A DNA stretch of 12,531 bases from a bacterium BMS3Bbin02 (GTDB taxonomy: Bacteria > Actinomycetota > Acidimicrobiia > Spongiisociales > UBA5794): NCBI GenBank assembly GCA_002898115.1, contig BDTL01000130.1, positions 1 through 12,531 on the forward strand, in the 5' to 3' direction. This document shows, piece after piece, positions 1 through 8,139 of this stretch. How positions within the stretch are numbered: the first letter of the stretch is position 1; the number at the start of each line of letters is the position of its first letter. Under the pieces are notes generated by a model, which was not told the origin of the DNA, did no database searches, and saw only the letters and a program-made list of their open reading frames with translations. The translations under genes and the position numbers were made by a program.

Positions 1-690
1 GTACACCGAAAGGGGAAAACTCAGACCGGCCGTGATCGGCGTAGTCAACCCGGCGAGCGTCGCACCGCCGCTGATGTGGGCCTCGCGAGGTGACCGGTAG
101 GTGAGGTCGCCGCCGATGTCGGCTGTCGATTCGACCGTGAGAGTGTCGGTTGAGATGTCGATGTCGCGGCCAACGGTTCCACCGATGATCGCCGTGAGCA
201 CGCGCCCACGCACGTTGCGTCCGACCGTGCCGCTGAGCTCCATACTGTTCCCGAAGACGAGCACATCGCGTTCAATTGTTCCGCGTGACAAAAGGCTCAT
301 CGTCGCCACGGTGACGTCGCCTTCGACGACACCATCAAGAATGAACTGAGAGGCAGCTCCGCGAACCGATCCTTCGATCGTCCCTGTAATACTCACAGGA
401 CCCGACGCTGCGACAAGCAAGTCGCCCTTCACGGTGCCGGATATCGTCACACTGGAAGCGACCACGCTGAGGTCACCGTCGATGACTCCACCGACGATCA
501 CCTTCTCCGCGGCGATAGAGGCGTCTTCGGCCTGCACCTCGCCCTCGGTAAGGATGTAGATGTTTGTCGATATCAGGTCGGCGACAATCATCGGCGCAGG
601 CAACACAAGGGCGCCCGCAACGACGACTGCTGCACCGCGCCCTAGCAGCGTCTTCCAACGAGACGGATCAGAGATGCGGGAGCGCCTCAC
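1..690 (-). CDS. Polymer-forming (bactofilin-like) beta-helix protein with N-terminal signal/anchor, C-terminus cut by window edge
   Basis: The frame is open from a GTG at 690 to base 1 (230 codons, no stop). Residues 1-18 are basic (MRRSRISDPSRWKTLLGR). A hydrophobic stretch follows at about 19-38, so the protein is probably exported or membrane-anchored. From about residue 48 the chain is built of short beta-rich repeats with recurrent G-x-(V/I)-x-G-D turns (GGVIDGDLSV, GTVKGDLLVA, GVVEGDVTVA, GTVGRDIDIS). This is the pattern of the polymer-forming/bactofilin (DUF583) right-handed beta-helix family. A later segment (DIGGDLTYRSPREAHISGGA) resembles long membrane-linked members of that group. 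The GTG overlaps the nuoN end by 23 bp and has no good ribosome binding site. It is nonetheless the start that keeps the basic plus hydrophobic leader; a TTG 11 codons upstream is the alternative. Translational coupling to nuoN is inferred. The cellular role is unknown; an envelope scaffold is a guess from the fold. Confidence 0.8.
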   Translation of the reverse strand, partial: MRRSRISDPSRWKTLLGRGAAVVVAGALVLPAPMIVADLISTNIYILTEGEVQAEDASIAAEKVIVGGVIDGDLSVVASSVTISGTVKGDLLVAASGPVSITGTIEGSVRGAASQFILDGVVEGDVTVATMSLLSRGTIERDVLVFGNSMELSGTVGRNVRGRVLTAIIGGTVGRDIDISTDTLTVESTADIGGDLTYRSPREAHISGGATLAGLTTPITAGLSFPLSVY

Positions 691-2155
691 GTGCGAAGTC
701 CAACAGAAGCGTCGGCCACAGACCAAGCAATACCGTCACAGCAACGGCGAATCCGATCGCAATGCGTGGTCCGGTTGGCGTTGATGGGGTCTCCTCGGCG
801 TCGGTATCATCAAAGAACGCGACCACGATGATACGCAAATAGAAGAACAAACCCGCCACCGATGCAAGCAGGGCCAGCACCACCAACCAACGGAATCCGT
901 TCAGATCGGCTGCAGTAAAGACAACCAGCTTCGCGATGAAACCGGAAGTTCCCGGTATGCCGGCCATCGAAAACATGAACACCGCGATCGCAACCGAAAG
1001 CATCGGCGACTTCTTACCAAGCCCCCGGAAGCTATCAATCGAGACGGGACCGGAGTTCACCCCGGCAACAACGCCCACGATCGTCAACATGCCCACAAGA
1101 CTCACCGCGTAGGTCGCCAGGTAGAACCACATCGAGTCAAGGCTGACCCGGGCTGCAAGAACCGCCACGAGCAAGAAACCGGCGTGGGCGACTCCCGAGT
1201 ACGCAAGCATTCGCTTTATGTCCGACTGCGCGATCGCAGTGGCCGTCCCAACAAGAATGGAAAGGGCGGCGATCAGCGCGACAGCCATGGACCAGTCGTC
1301 GTAGAACTGGAAGAAACCAAGGTACATGACACGCACCATTGCGGCCACCGCCGCCACCTTGACACCGGTCGACATGAACGCCACAGCACCCGTGCTAGCG
1401 CCCTGGTAGACGTCCGGCGCCCACTGGTGGAACGGAGCCGCAGACATCTTGAATGCGAGACCGACAAGAATCAGAGCGATACCGATCAGCAGGATCCCCG
1501 GGTCGGGCATCACATTCCCGCCAAGGAACATCCCAATGGATGTAGGACCGTAGAGAGACGTCGATCCGGTCGCTGCAAACACCAGCGCGACACCGTAGAT
1601 GAATAACGCGGACGCAAAGGATCCCATCAGGAAATACTTCATTGCCGACTCGTCGGAACCCCTCCGGTCGCGCAAGAAACCGGCAATCACGTAGAGCGCT
1701 AACGAAGCAGTCTCGAGGCCGATGAACAACATCACAAGGTTTGCCGAGACGATCATCATGTGCATGCCGGCCACGGACAACAGAATGAGGGCGACATACT
1801 CTGCACCGCGGGTCCCGAGGTCCGTGATCATCTGCCAACTGCCGATTAACACAAGTCCCACGACAATCATCAGGATCATGCCGCCGAGAGCACCGAACTT
1901 GTCCATTGCGACCATCTGGTTCGCGACCGCCGACCCGTCGATTCCCTTCGTGCCGTAGGCGAGCTGGGGTCCGATATCTCCGACAACAACCCACTGACGA
2001 ACCGAGACAACGAACCCAAACCCGATCGCGGTACCGGCGATAATGGCCCAGTCGCGGGTACGGCAACCCCTCATCACCGCAGCCATCAGTATGCCAAGCG
2101 CGCCGACGAGAAGACCAACTTCAAGACCAATGGGGAGAAACGCAATGTTGCCCAT
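668..2155 (-). CDS. nuoN: NADH-quinone oxidoreductase subunit N (antiporter-like proton channel)
   Basis: A 495-residue, highly hydrophobic protein, the membrane-arm subunit nearest the NuoK/J side and one of three Mrp-antiporter-like proton channels of complex I. Typical family residues are visible: Glu148 in GLETASLALYV (TM5 glutamate); Lys236 and His243 in AFKMSAAPFHQWAPDVYQGAS (broken-helix TM7 region); Lys266 in STGVKVAAV; SDIKRMLAYSGVAHAG around 311-326; and Lys409 in GTSGFIAKLVVF (TM12 lysine). Length is close to the usual 480-510. The ATG directly follows the nuoM stop (TAGATG) and has a strong GAGGGGAG ribosome binding site 7 nt upstream. The last 23 bp overlap the next gene. Identification is secure; nothing suggests loss of proton-pumping residues. 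Confidence 0.97.
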   Translation of the reverse strand: MGNIAFLPIGLEVGLLVGALGILMAAVMRGCRTRDWAIIAGTAIGFGFVVSVRQWVVVGDIGPQLAYGTKGIDGSAVANQMVAMDKFGALGGMILMIVVGLVLIGSWQMITDLGTRGAEYVALILLSVAGMHMMIVSANLVMLFIGLETASLALYVIAGFLRDRRGSDESAMKYFLMGSFASALFIYGVALVFAATGSTSLYGPTSIGMFLGGNVMPDPGILLIGIALILVGLAFKMSAAPFHQWAPDVYQGASTGAVAFMSTGVKVAAVAAMVRVMYLGFFQFYDDWSMAVALIAALSILVGTATAIAQSDIKRMLAYSGVAHAGFLLVAVLAARVSLDSMWFYLATYAVSLVGMLTIVGVVAGVNSGPVSIDSFRGLGKKSPMLSVAIAVFMFSMAGIPGTSGFIAKLVVFTAADLNGFRWLVVLALLASVAGLFFYLRIIVVAFFDDTDAEETPSTPTGPRIAIGFAVAVTVLLGLWPTLLLDFAREALPHL

Positions 2156-3727
2156 CTACTCGCTCCCCTCGCCGGACGGACTTTCGCCCTGTTCTGGTAC
2201 ACCAACATCGACCGTCAGCCGACCCTCGAGATCGAACGTAGGTCGCTCATAGTTGGTGGACTGCTCGATCCTGGAAATCACTGCGTTGACGTCGTTCTCC
2301 ATCCGGTCGAGTACCGGTTTCGGATAGACGCCGAGGAACACTATGAGCACAGCGATCGGTACGAGAATCGCAATCTCGCGCGAGTTGAGGTCTTCGAGAT
2401 CCTTGTTCGCCTTCCCTGGTGGGCCGGTGAATACACGCTCGTACGCCCACAACACGTAGATCGCCGAGAGCACGACACCCGACGCTGCGACGACGGTCAG
2501 AACGGGAAACGTCTGCCAGGAGCCGATCAACACCATGAACTCACCAATAAACCCGTTCAGCCCGGGTAGGCCGATCGAAGCGAACACGGCAAGCAAGAAG
2601 AACCCGGAGAAGATCGGCATCGTGCTCGCGAGACCTCCGTAGTCCGCAATCTTTCGCGTGTGCGTCCTTTCGTAAATCATTCCGATGAGAAGAAAGAGGG
2701 CACCGGTCGACAATCCGTGGTTCACCATCTGGATCAAACCGCCCTGCACACTGGACAAGGTAAGCGCAAACGTACCGAGCACAATGAAACCAAGGTGACT
2801 TACCGATGAGTACGCAACAAGGCGTTTGATATCGGGTTGTACGGTCGCGACGAGCGCGGCATAGACGATGCCAATCACCGCGACGAGCGCCAGCCATTTC
2901 CCGTACTTCACCGTTGCTTCCGGGAACAGCGTCAGGTTGAATCGGATAAACCCATAGGTCCCCATCTTCAACAGCACACCGGCCAATAACACCGAACCCG
3001 CCGTCGGCGCTTCGGTGTGGGCGTCGGGCAGCCACGTGTGGAGCGGGAACAACGGAACTTTGATCGCAAAGGCAATGGCGAACCCGAAGAACAACCAGGT
3101 CTGTGCCGCACTCGTCATCGGCACCTGCGCCAGATCGTTCCACTGGAACGACACCGTTTGCAGTACAGGCCCCGCGTTGACAGCGAGCGCGATAATCGAC
3201 GCCAACAAGAAGGCAGATCCGAAGGCCGTGTACACGAAGAACTTTATGGCCGCATATTTGCGGTTCGAACTACCCCAGATACCGATCATGAAGAACATCG
3301 GAATCAACACGATCTCAAAGAACACGAAGAACAACACCAGGTCAAGGGCGATGAACACACCGAGGACGCCGGTTTCGAGGATGAACAAAGAAACGAGATA
3401 GCCCCTCAGACGATCCGAGATCTTTGCTGATGCAAGAATCGAAATCGGGAACAGGAACGCCGTGAGGGCAACGAGGAACAACGAAATCCCATCAACACCG
3501 ACCGTCCAACCGATCCGTAGACGCTCCATCCAAATAATGGACTCGACCCACTGAAAACCGCCGGCCGTGTCGAACGTCCACACCATGTATCCGGCAACGG
3601 CGAGCGGTAACAGGGACAGCCCGAACGCCACCGGCAACAGCAATTCGCTGCGCGACTTCGGGATCAAAACAATCGCAATCGCCGCGAGGACGGGAAGGCC
3701 GACAAGGAACGCGAGAACGGGGAACAT
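2156..3727 (-). CDS. nuoM: NADH-quinone oxidoreductase subunit M (antiporter-like proton channel)
   Basis: A 523-residue polytopic membrane protein, the middle antiporter-like proton channel of the complex I membrane arm. Key residues are in place: Glu138 in FFVFFEIVLIPMFFMIG (TM5); Lys223 in FAIKVPLFPLHTWLPDAHTE (TM7 and the conserved HTWLPDAHTEAPTAGSV block); Lys254 in AGVLLKMGTYGF (TM8); PDIKRLVAYSSVSHLGF around 298-314; His337 in QMVNHGLSTGALF; and Glu396 in GFIGEF, the glutamate that replaces the TM12 lysine in this subunit. The C-terminus after about residue 478 is a hydrophilic, acidic tail that ends SPSGEGSE. The start ATG abuts the nuoL stop (TAGATG), with GGGGAGGGG 8 nt upstream. 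The stop in turn abuts nuoN. Confidence 0.97.
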   Translation of the reverse strand: MFPVLAFLVGLPVLAAIAIVLIPKSRSELLLPVAFGLSLLPLAVAGYMVWTFDTAGGFQWVESIIWMERLRIGWTVGVDGISLFLVALTAFLFPISILASAKISDRLRGYLVSLFILETGVLGVFIALDLVLFFVFFEIVLIPMFFMIGIWGSSNRKYAAIKFFVYTAFGSAFLLASIIALAVNAGPVLQTVSFQWNDLAQVPMTSAAQTWLFFGFAIAFAIKVPLFPLHTWLPDAHTEAPTAGSVLLAGVLLKMGTYGFIRFNLTLFPEATVKYGKWLALVAVIGIVYAALVATVQPDIKRLVAYSSVSHLGFIVLGTFALTLSSVQGGLIQMVNHGLSTGALFLLIGMIYERTHTRKIADYGGLASTMPIFSGFFLLAVFASIGLPGLNGFIGEFMVLIGSWQTFPVLTVVAASGVVLSAIYVLWAYERVFTGPPGKANKDLEDLNSREIAILVPIAVLIVFLGVYPKPVLDRMENDVNAVISRIEQSTNYERPTFDLEGRLTVDVGVPEQGESPSGEGSE

Positions 3728-5605
3728 CTAGAACGCCCCTCCCCGGACAAGCAACCACAGAATGAGCGCGACCGTACCCAAGAACATGCCCGTGCCGTAG
3801 GAACGGACCTGCCCGGTTTGCAGCCTCGTGGCCGCATCGGCCAGCTTCTTCACAGCGCCGCCGACGCCGTTCACCAACCCATCGATTCCCCTGGCATCAG
3901 CGGTAAATGCGGCAGACTCTGCGACTGCCTTCCCGGGGAGGACGATCGTACGACCGTACAGTTCGTCGACCCCAAACCCTTCTTCGAGGAAGTCCCACCG
4001 CGGTCCTTCTTCGACCGGGAGAGCACGCTTGATGTAGCGCCGGTAGGCATAAGCGATGCCACCGAGGGCGACGAGCACCGACACACCGGCAAGTATCCAG
4101 GGTGTCGACCCCTCAGGGGGATGGGCAACTTTGATGACCTCAAACACCGGGTCAAGGAAGTGTTCGAGCGAGAGACGGAACGGTGTGTTGATCAACCCGG
4201 CGCCCGCCGCGAACACCGCCAGGACCGCAAGCGGAAGGGTCATCGAACGAGGAGACTCGTGCGGTTCCAGACCGTCATCCCAGCGCGGTTTGCCCCAGAA
4301 CGTGAGGAACATCAGGCGTGACATGTAGAACGCCGTCAACCCCGCAGTCACGATACCGATCGCCCACAGCACAACCCAGGCGCCACCCTTGCCGTACGTG
4401 ATGGCAAGAATCTCGTCCTTGGACCAGAAACCGGCAAAAGGAGGAATCCCGGAAATCGCCATCCAGGCGACCAGCATGGTGACAAAGGTGATGGGCATCT
4501 TCTTGCGGAGCCCACCCATTTTCCACATGTCCTGCTCGCCGTGCATGCCATGGATCACAGCTCCTGCACCCAGGAATAGCAGCGCCTTGAAGAACGCGTG
4601 TGTCATCAAGTGGAAGACCCCGGCGACATACGCTGTCGCGCCTACGGCCATGAACATATATCCGAGCTGACTGATCGTTGAGTACGCAAGAACCCGCTTG
4701 ATGTCGCGCTGGCCGATGGCAACCACTGCGGCGAAGAGCGCCGTCAGGGCGCCGACTGTGGCCACGACCCCCGAGGAAACAGGAGCGATGGAAAACAGGG
4801 CTGCAGAACGGGCAATCATGTATACACCGGCGGTGACCATGGTGGCGGCGTGGATAAGAGCGGACACCGGTGTCGGGCCTTCCATGGCGTCCGGCAGCCA
4901 GACTGATAGCGGAAGCTGTGCCGACTTTCCGACGGCGCCGACAAGCAGCAGCAACGTGATTGCCGTCACGGTCGCTCCACCAGTCTCGAGAATGTTCGCG
5001 TTGGCGAACACCGTGCTGTACGACAAAGATCCGAACGTCGCAAAGATGATCATGAGACCGATCAAGAACCCAAAGTCCCCGATCCGGTTCACGATGAAAG
5101 CCTTCTTGCCGGCAGCAGCCGCAGATGGCTTCTCGAACCAGAAGGAGATCAACAGGTAGGAGCTGAGTCCGACAAGTTCCCACCCGACGAACATGGTGGC
5201 AAAAGAGTCACCGAGTACCAGGATGAGCATCGAAGCAATGAAGAGATTGAGGTAGGTGAAGAAGCGGGGAAACCGCGAGTCGCCGTGCATGTAACCGGTG
5301 CCGTAGATGTGAATGAGCGCACCGACCCCGGTGACAATAAGCGTCATCATGGCGCTGAGTGGATCCCACAACAGCGAAACATTTACGCCGAGCGCCGGTA
5401 GCCATTCGAAAAGGAGCACGTTCTCGGGTTCGAGAGTTCCTGCGAAAGCAGGCAGGGCCGCAACCAATGCGATGAAGAAACTCAGCACGACCAGGGCCGA
5501 GCCGATACGTCCGCTGTTGGGCTCACCAATCCGTTTACCGAAAAAGAGCAGACCGACCGCACCGAAGAGCGGGAGCGCAATGACGAGCCAGATGAAATCG
5601 ATCAC
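3728..5605 (-). CDS. nuoL: NADH-quinone oxidoreductase subunit L (distal antiporter-like proton channel)
   Basis: A 625-residue polytopic protein, the distal proton channel of complex I, which also carries the long lateral helix. Conserved features: DSFATMFVGWELVGLSSYLL with Glu143 (TM5); Lys227 in GKSAQLPLSVWLPDAMEGPTPVSALIHAAT with His252; QRDIKRVLAYSTISQLGYM around 299-317; THAFFKALLFLGAG with Lys340; and FWSKDEIL with Lys396 (TM12). The C-terminal 100 residues contain the family GFGVDELYGRTI segment, an amphipathic stretch (lateral helix) and a final TM helix near 600-620, so the energy-coupling helix is intact. The start is GTG, three bases after the nuoK stop, with GAGGGG 7 nt upstream. 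The length fits the family's 610-660 range. Confidence 0.97.
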   Translation of the reverse strand: MIDFIWLVIALPLFGAVGLLFFGKRIGEPNSGRIGSALVVLSFFIALVAALPAFAGTLEPENVLLFEWLPALGVNVSLLWDPLSAMMTLIVTGVGALIHIYGTGYMHGDSRFPRFFTYLNLFIASMLILVLGDSFATMFVGWELVGLSSYLLISFWFEKPSAAAAGKKAFIVNRIGDFGFLIGLMIIFATFGSLSYSTVFANANILETGGATVTAITLLLLVGAVGKSAQLPLSVWLPDAMEGPTPVSALIHAATMVTAGVYMIARSAALFSIAPVSSGVVATVGALTALFAAVVAIGQRDIKRVLAYSTISQLGYMFMAVGATAYVAGVFHLMTHAFFKALLFLGAGAVIHGMHGEQDMWKMGGLRKKMPITFVTMLVAWMAISGIPPFAGFWSKDEILAITYGKGGAWVVLWAIGIVTAGLTAFYMSRLMFLTFWGKPRWDDGLEPHESPRSMTLPLAVLAVFAAGAGLINTPFRLSLEHFLDPVFEVIKVAHPPEGSTPWILAGVSVLVALGGIAYAYRRYIKRALPVEEGPRWDFLEEGFGVDELYGRTIVLPGKAVAESAAFTADARGIDGLVNGVGGAVKKLADAATRLQTGQVRSYGTGMFLGTVALILWLLVRGGAF

Positions 5606-5608
5606 TCG

Positions 5609-5923
5609 TTATCCCCTCATCTCTGACAGCTCATCAACACTCGCCGTTTCACGGCGCCGGAAGACTGCAACGATGATCGCAAGTCCAACGGTGACCTCGG
5701 CCGCGGCGACGACTATCACGAAGAGGGTCGCAATCTGCCCTTCGAGGGTTCGTAGCTCCTTGCCAACCGCTACGAACGTGAGGTTCACGGAGTTCAACAT
5801 GAGCTCGATCGACATGAACATGACGAGGGCATTGCGCCGCGTGAGGAGTCCGATTGCGCCGATCGAGAACAACAAGGCGGCAAGCGCCATGTACCAACCG
5901 GCGGTAACGACAAGTTCACTCAT
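5609..5923 (-). CDS. nuoK: NADH-quinone oxidoreductase subunit K
   Basis: A 104-residue protein with three TM helices, matching the family size of about 100. It contributes two buried membrane glutamates to the central proton-relay axis next to NuoJ and NuoN. Both are visible: Glu40 in MFMSIELMLNSVNLTFVA and Glu76 in VVAAAEVTVGLAIIV. The reading frame stays open upstream to 6097, but that extension would overlap nuoJ by about 180 bp and encodes an arginine/cysteine-rich non-membrane sequence. The start at 5923 was therefore chosen (MSELVVTAGW). It lies in ATGAGTGA, overlaps the nuoJ stop by 8 bp, and has GGGAG 5 nt upstream. A second ATG four codons earlier (MGATMSEL) is a less likely alternative. 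Confidence 0.96.
   Translation of the reverse strand: MSELVVTAGWYMALAALLFSIGAIGLLTRRNALVMFMSIELMLNSVNLTFVAVGKELRTLEGQIATLFVIVVAAAEVTVGLAIIVAVFRRRETASVDELSEMRG
5613..5618 (-). promoter_or_regulatory. Ribosome binding site that supports the nuoL GTG start
   Basis: GAGGGG lies 7 nt before the GTG at 5605, inside the last codons of nuoK. It makes the non-ATG start of nuoL credible. Confidence 0.7.
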
Positions 5924-6452
5924 CGTCGCTCCCATCGGTGGACCGCAATGTGAAGGCAAACTGTGCAAGGGCAATCGTGCCGACTGCCGCAATCGCCAGC
6001 AGGAACATGGTCGCTTCGAACGGCAACAGCCACGTACCGAATAGTTCGTCCGACACGTTTTCGATCGTGCCGAGCGACCCGCGGCCGGTGAGCGCACGTG
6101 AGTTGACCCAGGCCTGGATACCGGATGCCACGATAAGAATCAACAATCCGGCCCCGAGAATCATTGCCATCGGTCGCTGGAAGGGGATGTGTTCCTCGGC
6201 CTCGTCGGATGTATCAACACCGACAAACATGATGACGAACAGGAACAACGTCATCACGGCGCCGGCGTAAATCATGATCTGGATCGCAGCCACAAAATGA
6301 GCGCCGTTCATAACGTAGAACACCGCAATCGAGAACATCGTGAGCAGCAGCCCGAAGGCCGAATGCACCGGATTTCGTGCAAGCACCATCGAAATTGCGC
6401 CGGCAACCGCGGCGAGTGCGAAGACGATGAAGATGATCACGCGGATGTCCAT
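5916..6452 (-). CDS. nuoJ: NADH-quinone oxidoreductase subunit J
   Basis: A 178-residue membrane protein with about five TM helices, the NuoJ (ND6-like) subunit at the junction of the membrane arm, whose TM3 takes part in conformational coupling. The N-terminal half carries the family block ARNPVHSAFGLLLTMFSIAV (25-44) and the TM3 block AHFVAAIQIMIYAGAVMTLF (51-70), which leads into LFVIMFVGV. After a polar loop (about 79-93 and 112-140) the last TM helix is at about 143-168, with an acidic end (STDGSDDE). The ATG abuts the nuoI TAA stop (TAAATG), with GGTGAGGAG immediately upstream. The 3' end overlaps nuoK by 8 bp. Family assignment rests on TM3 and gene order, and both agree. Confidence 0.95.
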   Translation of the reverse strand: MDIRVIIFIVFALAAVAGAISMVLARNPVHSAFGLLLTMFSIAVFYVMNGAHFVAAIQIMIYAGAVMTLFLFVIMFVGVDTSDEAEEHIPFQRPMAMILGAGLLILIVASGIQAWVNSRALTGRGSLGTIENVSDELFGTWLLPFEATMFLLAIAAVGTIALAQFAFTLRSTDGSDDE

Positions 6453-7085
6453 TTACTCCTCACCGTCCTTGGTACGTTGGCCTTGCTCCGGGGGGCGGAC
6501 ACCGACGCCGGCGGAACCGGGCCATTGCGGAATCCCTTCATAGGCGGCTCGACCGGAAGGTGCCGTCGCACGCATCCACCCGTCGGACAGCTTGAGCTCG
6601 TTGAGGTCGATGAGCGGACCGGCGGGTTGTGAATGGTTCGGCGTGCCATCCGGATTCACGAGCAGCTCGTTCTTTGTGTAGATCGCATCCGCACGTTCTG
6701 TCACTGACATCTCGAAGAGTTGGGTCATGGTGATGGCCGTTGTCGGGCACGCCTCGACACACAGCCCACAGAAGATACAGCGCAGCATGTTGATCTCGTA
6801 AACGAAGCCGAACCGCTCTCCGGGACTCACCGGGTTCTCGGGCGGGTTGTCGGCGCCGCGCACATAGATACAGCGCGCTGGACATACCCCGGCACACAGC
6901 TCGCAGCCGATGCACTTCTCCATGCCGTCCTCGTACCGGTTCAGTACGTGACGGCCGTGGAAACGCTGCGGCTTCTGGCGTTTGTCTTGAGGGTATTTGC
7001 GGGTGACCTTCTTTGTGAAGATCTGCCTCAGGGTGATGGGGAAACCTTTGAAGCCTCCCAACCCGACTGCGTCCATCAAACCCAT
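6453..7085 (-). CDS. nuoI: NADH-quinone oxidoreductase subunit I (two 4Fe-4S clusters N6a/N6b)
   Basis: A 210-residue ferredoxin-like subunit that carries two 4Fe-4S clusters (N6a, N6b) and passes electrons from NuoG to NuoB near the quinone site. The two CxxCxxCxxxCP motifs are clear: Cys58, 61, 64, 68 in EKCIGCELCAGVCPARCIYV, and Cys103, 106, 109, 113 in LRCIFCGLCVEACPTTAITM. A short N-terminal region (FPITLRQIFTKKVTRKYP) precedes the conserved RFHGRHVLNRYEDGMEKCIGC entry. The C-terminal 60 residues are hydrophilic and Pro/Gly/charge-rich (ending PPEQGQRTKDGEE). They form an extension beyond the compact 160-180-residue form seen in some proteobacteria, which is common in longer NuoI proteins. 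GAGGTG lies 4 nt before the ATG; the gap after nuoH is 10 bp, the largest in the operon. Confidence 0.97.
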   Translation of the reverse strand: MGLMDAVGLGGFKGFPITLRQIFTKKVTRKYPQDKRQKPQRFHGRHVLNRYEDGMEKCIGCELCAGVCPARCIYVRGADNPPENPVSPGERFGFVYEINMLRCIFCGLCVEACPTTAITMTQLFEMSVTERADAIYTKNELLVNPDGTPNHSQPAGPLIDLNELKLSDGWMRATAPSGRAAYEGIPQWPGSAGVGVRPPEQGQRTKDGEE

Positions 7086-7095
7086 GATTCACCTC

Positions 7096-8139
7096 TTACG
7101 ACCATGGCAATCCAAACGTTCGATAACCGAGAGCGACAGTGAACACCGTCAGCCACATGAGCGCGGCCGGGATAAGGCGCTTCCAACCGAATGACATCAA
7201 CTGGTCGTAACGCAGGCGGGGCAGCGCAGCACGGAGCCAGATAAAGATAAACACGAAGGTAAACGTCTTGACGAAGAACCACAGGATATAGATCACCCAA
7301 TGGATGTTCTCAGGAAGCCCGAATGTCGGCCCCATCCACCCGCCGAAGAACAGCGTCACAGTGAGCGCGGACATGTTGAACATGTTGATGAATTCGGCGA
7401 GGAAAAACAGTGCGAACCGGAACCCCGAATACTCGGTGTGATACCCACCGACGATTTCTGACTCGGCCTCAACAAGATCGAACGGAGGACGATTGGTTTC
7501 CGCGATACCGGAGATGAAGAAGATCACAAACGACGGGAAGAGGACAATGTTCCAAGTACCAAGGAAACCGAAGAGGTCCCCTCCCTGGGCCGCAACGATG
7601 CCGGTCAACGACGCTGACCCCGCAAACATGAGCACAGGCACAAGAGAAAGCCCCATGGCAGCCTCGTAGGAGATCATCTGGGCGGAGGCCCGCACTGCTC
7701 CGAGCAGAGGATATTTTGAACCCGATGCCCATCCGGCAAGTACGACCGAGTACACGGCGATTGACGAGATTGCGAGCACATACAAGAGACCGATATTGAG
7801 ATCCGTAACAGCAAGGATGATCGTCCGATCTCCAAACTGGAAAGGCGCCCCTATCGGGATGACAAGGAATATCAACAGGGCGGGAACGAGCGCCATCACC
7901 GGGGCTGCGATATAGAGCCCGAATTGCACCCTGCGGGGTGTCAACGACTCCTTCATCATCAGCTTGATACCGTCCGCCACGGTCTGGAGCATGCCCCAGG
8001 GACCCGCACGATCCGGACCGATTCGAGTCTGCATCCCGGCGACCACTTTGCGTTCCATCCACACAAGCACAACCGTGGTACTGAGCAACAATACGAAGGC
8101 AACAAGCACCTTGATGCCTGCTTCGACGAGGAGGGCCAT
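7096..8139 (-). CDS. nuoH: NADH-quinone oxidoreductase subunit H (quinone-chamber membrane subunit)
   Basis: A 347-residue membrane protein with about eight TM helices that forms the entrance and floor of the quinone chamber with NuoB and NuoD. Diagnostic blocks are all present: ERKVVAGMQTRIGPDRAGPWG (30-49); DGIKLMMKES (57-65); SKYPLLGAVRASAQMISYEA (141-160); the acidic loop ETNRPPFDLVEAESEIVGGYHTEYSG (214-239), whose Glu and Asp residues link quinone chemistry to proton movement; and WLRAALPRLRYDQLMSFGWK (301-320) near the C-terminus. The start overlaps the nuoG stop by one base (TGATG), with GAGAGGGG 10 nt upstream. Length and motifs are canonical. Confidence 0.98.
   Translation of the reverse strand: MALLVEAGIKVLVAFVLLLSTTVVLVWMERKVVAGMQTRIGPDRAGPWGMLQTVADGIKLMMKESLTPRRVQFGLYIAAPVMALVPALLIFLVIPIGAPFQFGDRTIILAVTDLNIGLLYVLAISSIAVYSVVLAGWASGSKYPLLGAVRASAQMISYEAAMGLSLVPVLMFAGSASLTGIVAAQGGDLFGFLGTWNIVLFPSFVIFFISGIAETNRPPFDLVEAESEIVGGYHTEYSGFRFALFFLAEFINMFNMSALTVTLFFGGWMGPTFGLPENIHWVIYILWFFVKTFTFVFIFIWLRAALPRLRYDQLMSFGWKRLIPAALMWLTVFTVALGYRTFGLPWS

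Noticed and set aside
101..349. Plus-strand 82-residue frame opposite the bactofilin-like gene
   Set aside because: The minus-strand frame has clear repeat structure and a leader; the plus-strand frame is Ser/Pro/Thr-rich antisense noise.
473..658. Short 61-residue minus-strand frame at the nuoN-distal end
   Set aside because: It is an Arg-rich alternate frame of the bactofilin-like gene, which begins at the GTG at 690.
4275..5183. Same-strand 302-residue open frame inside nuoL
   Set aside because: It is a +1-type shadow of nuoL with Arg/His/Cys-rich, non-membrane composition and no motif; the nuoL frame has full family conservation.
5924..6097. Upstream extension of NuoK
   Set aside because: The extension reads through nuoJ in another frame and lacks membrane character; NuoK is normally about 100 residues, matching the start at 5923.
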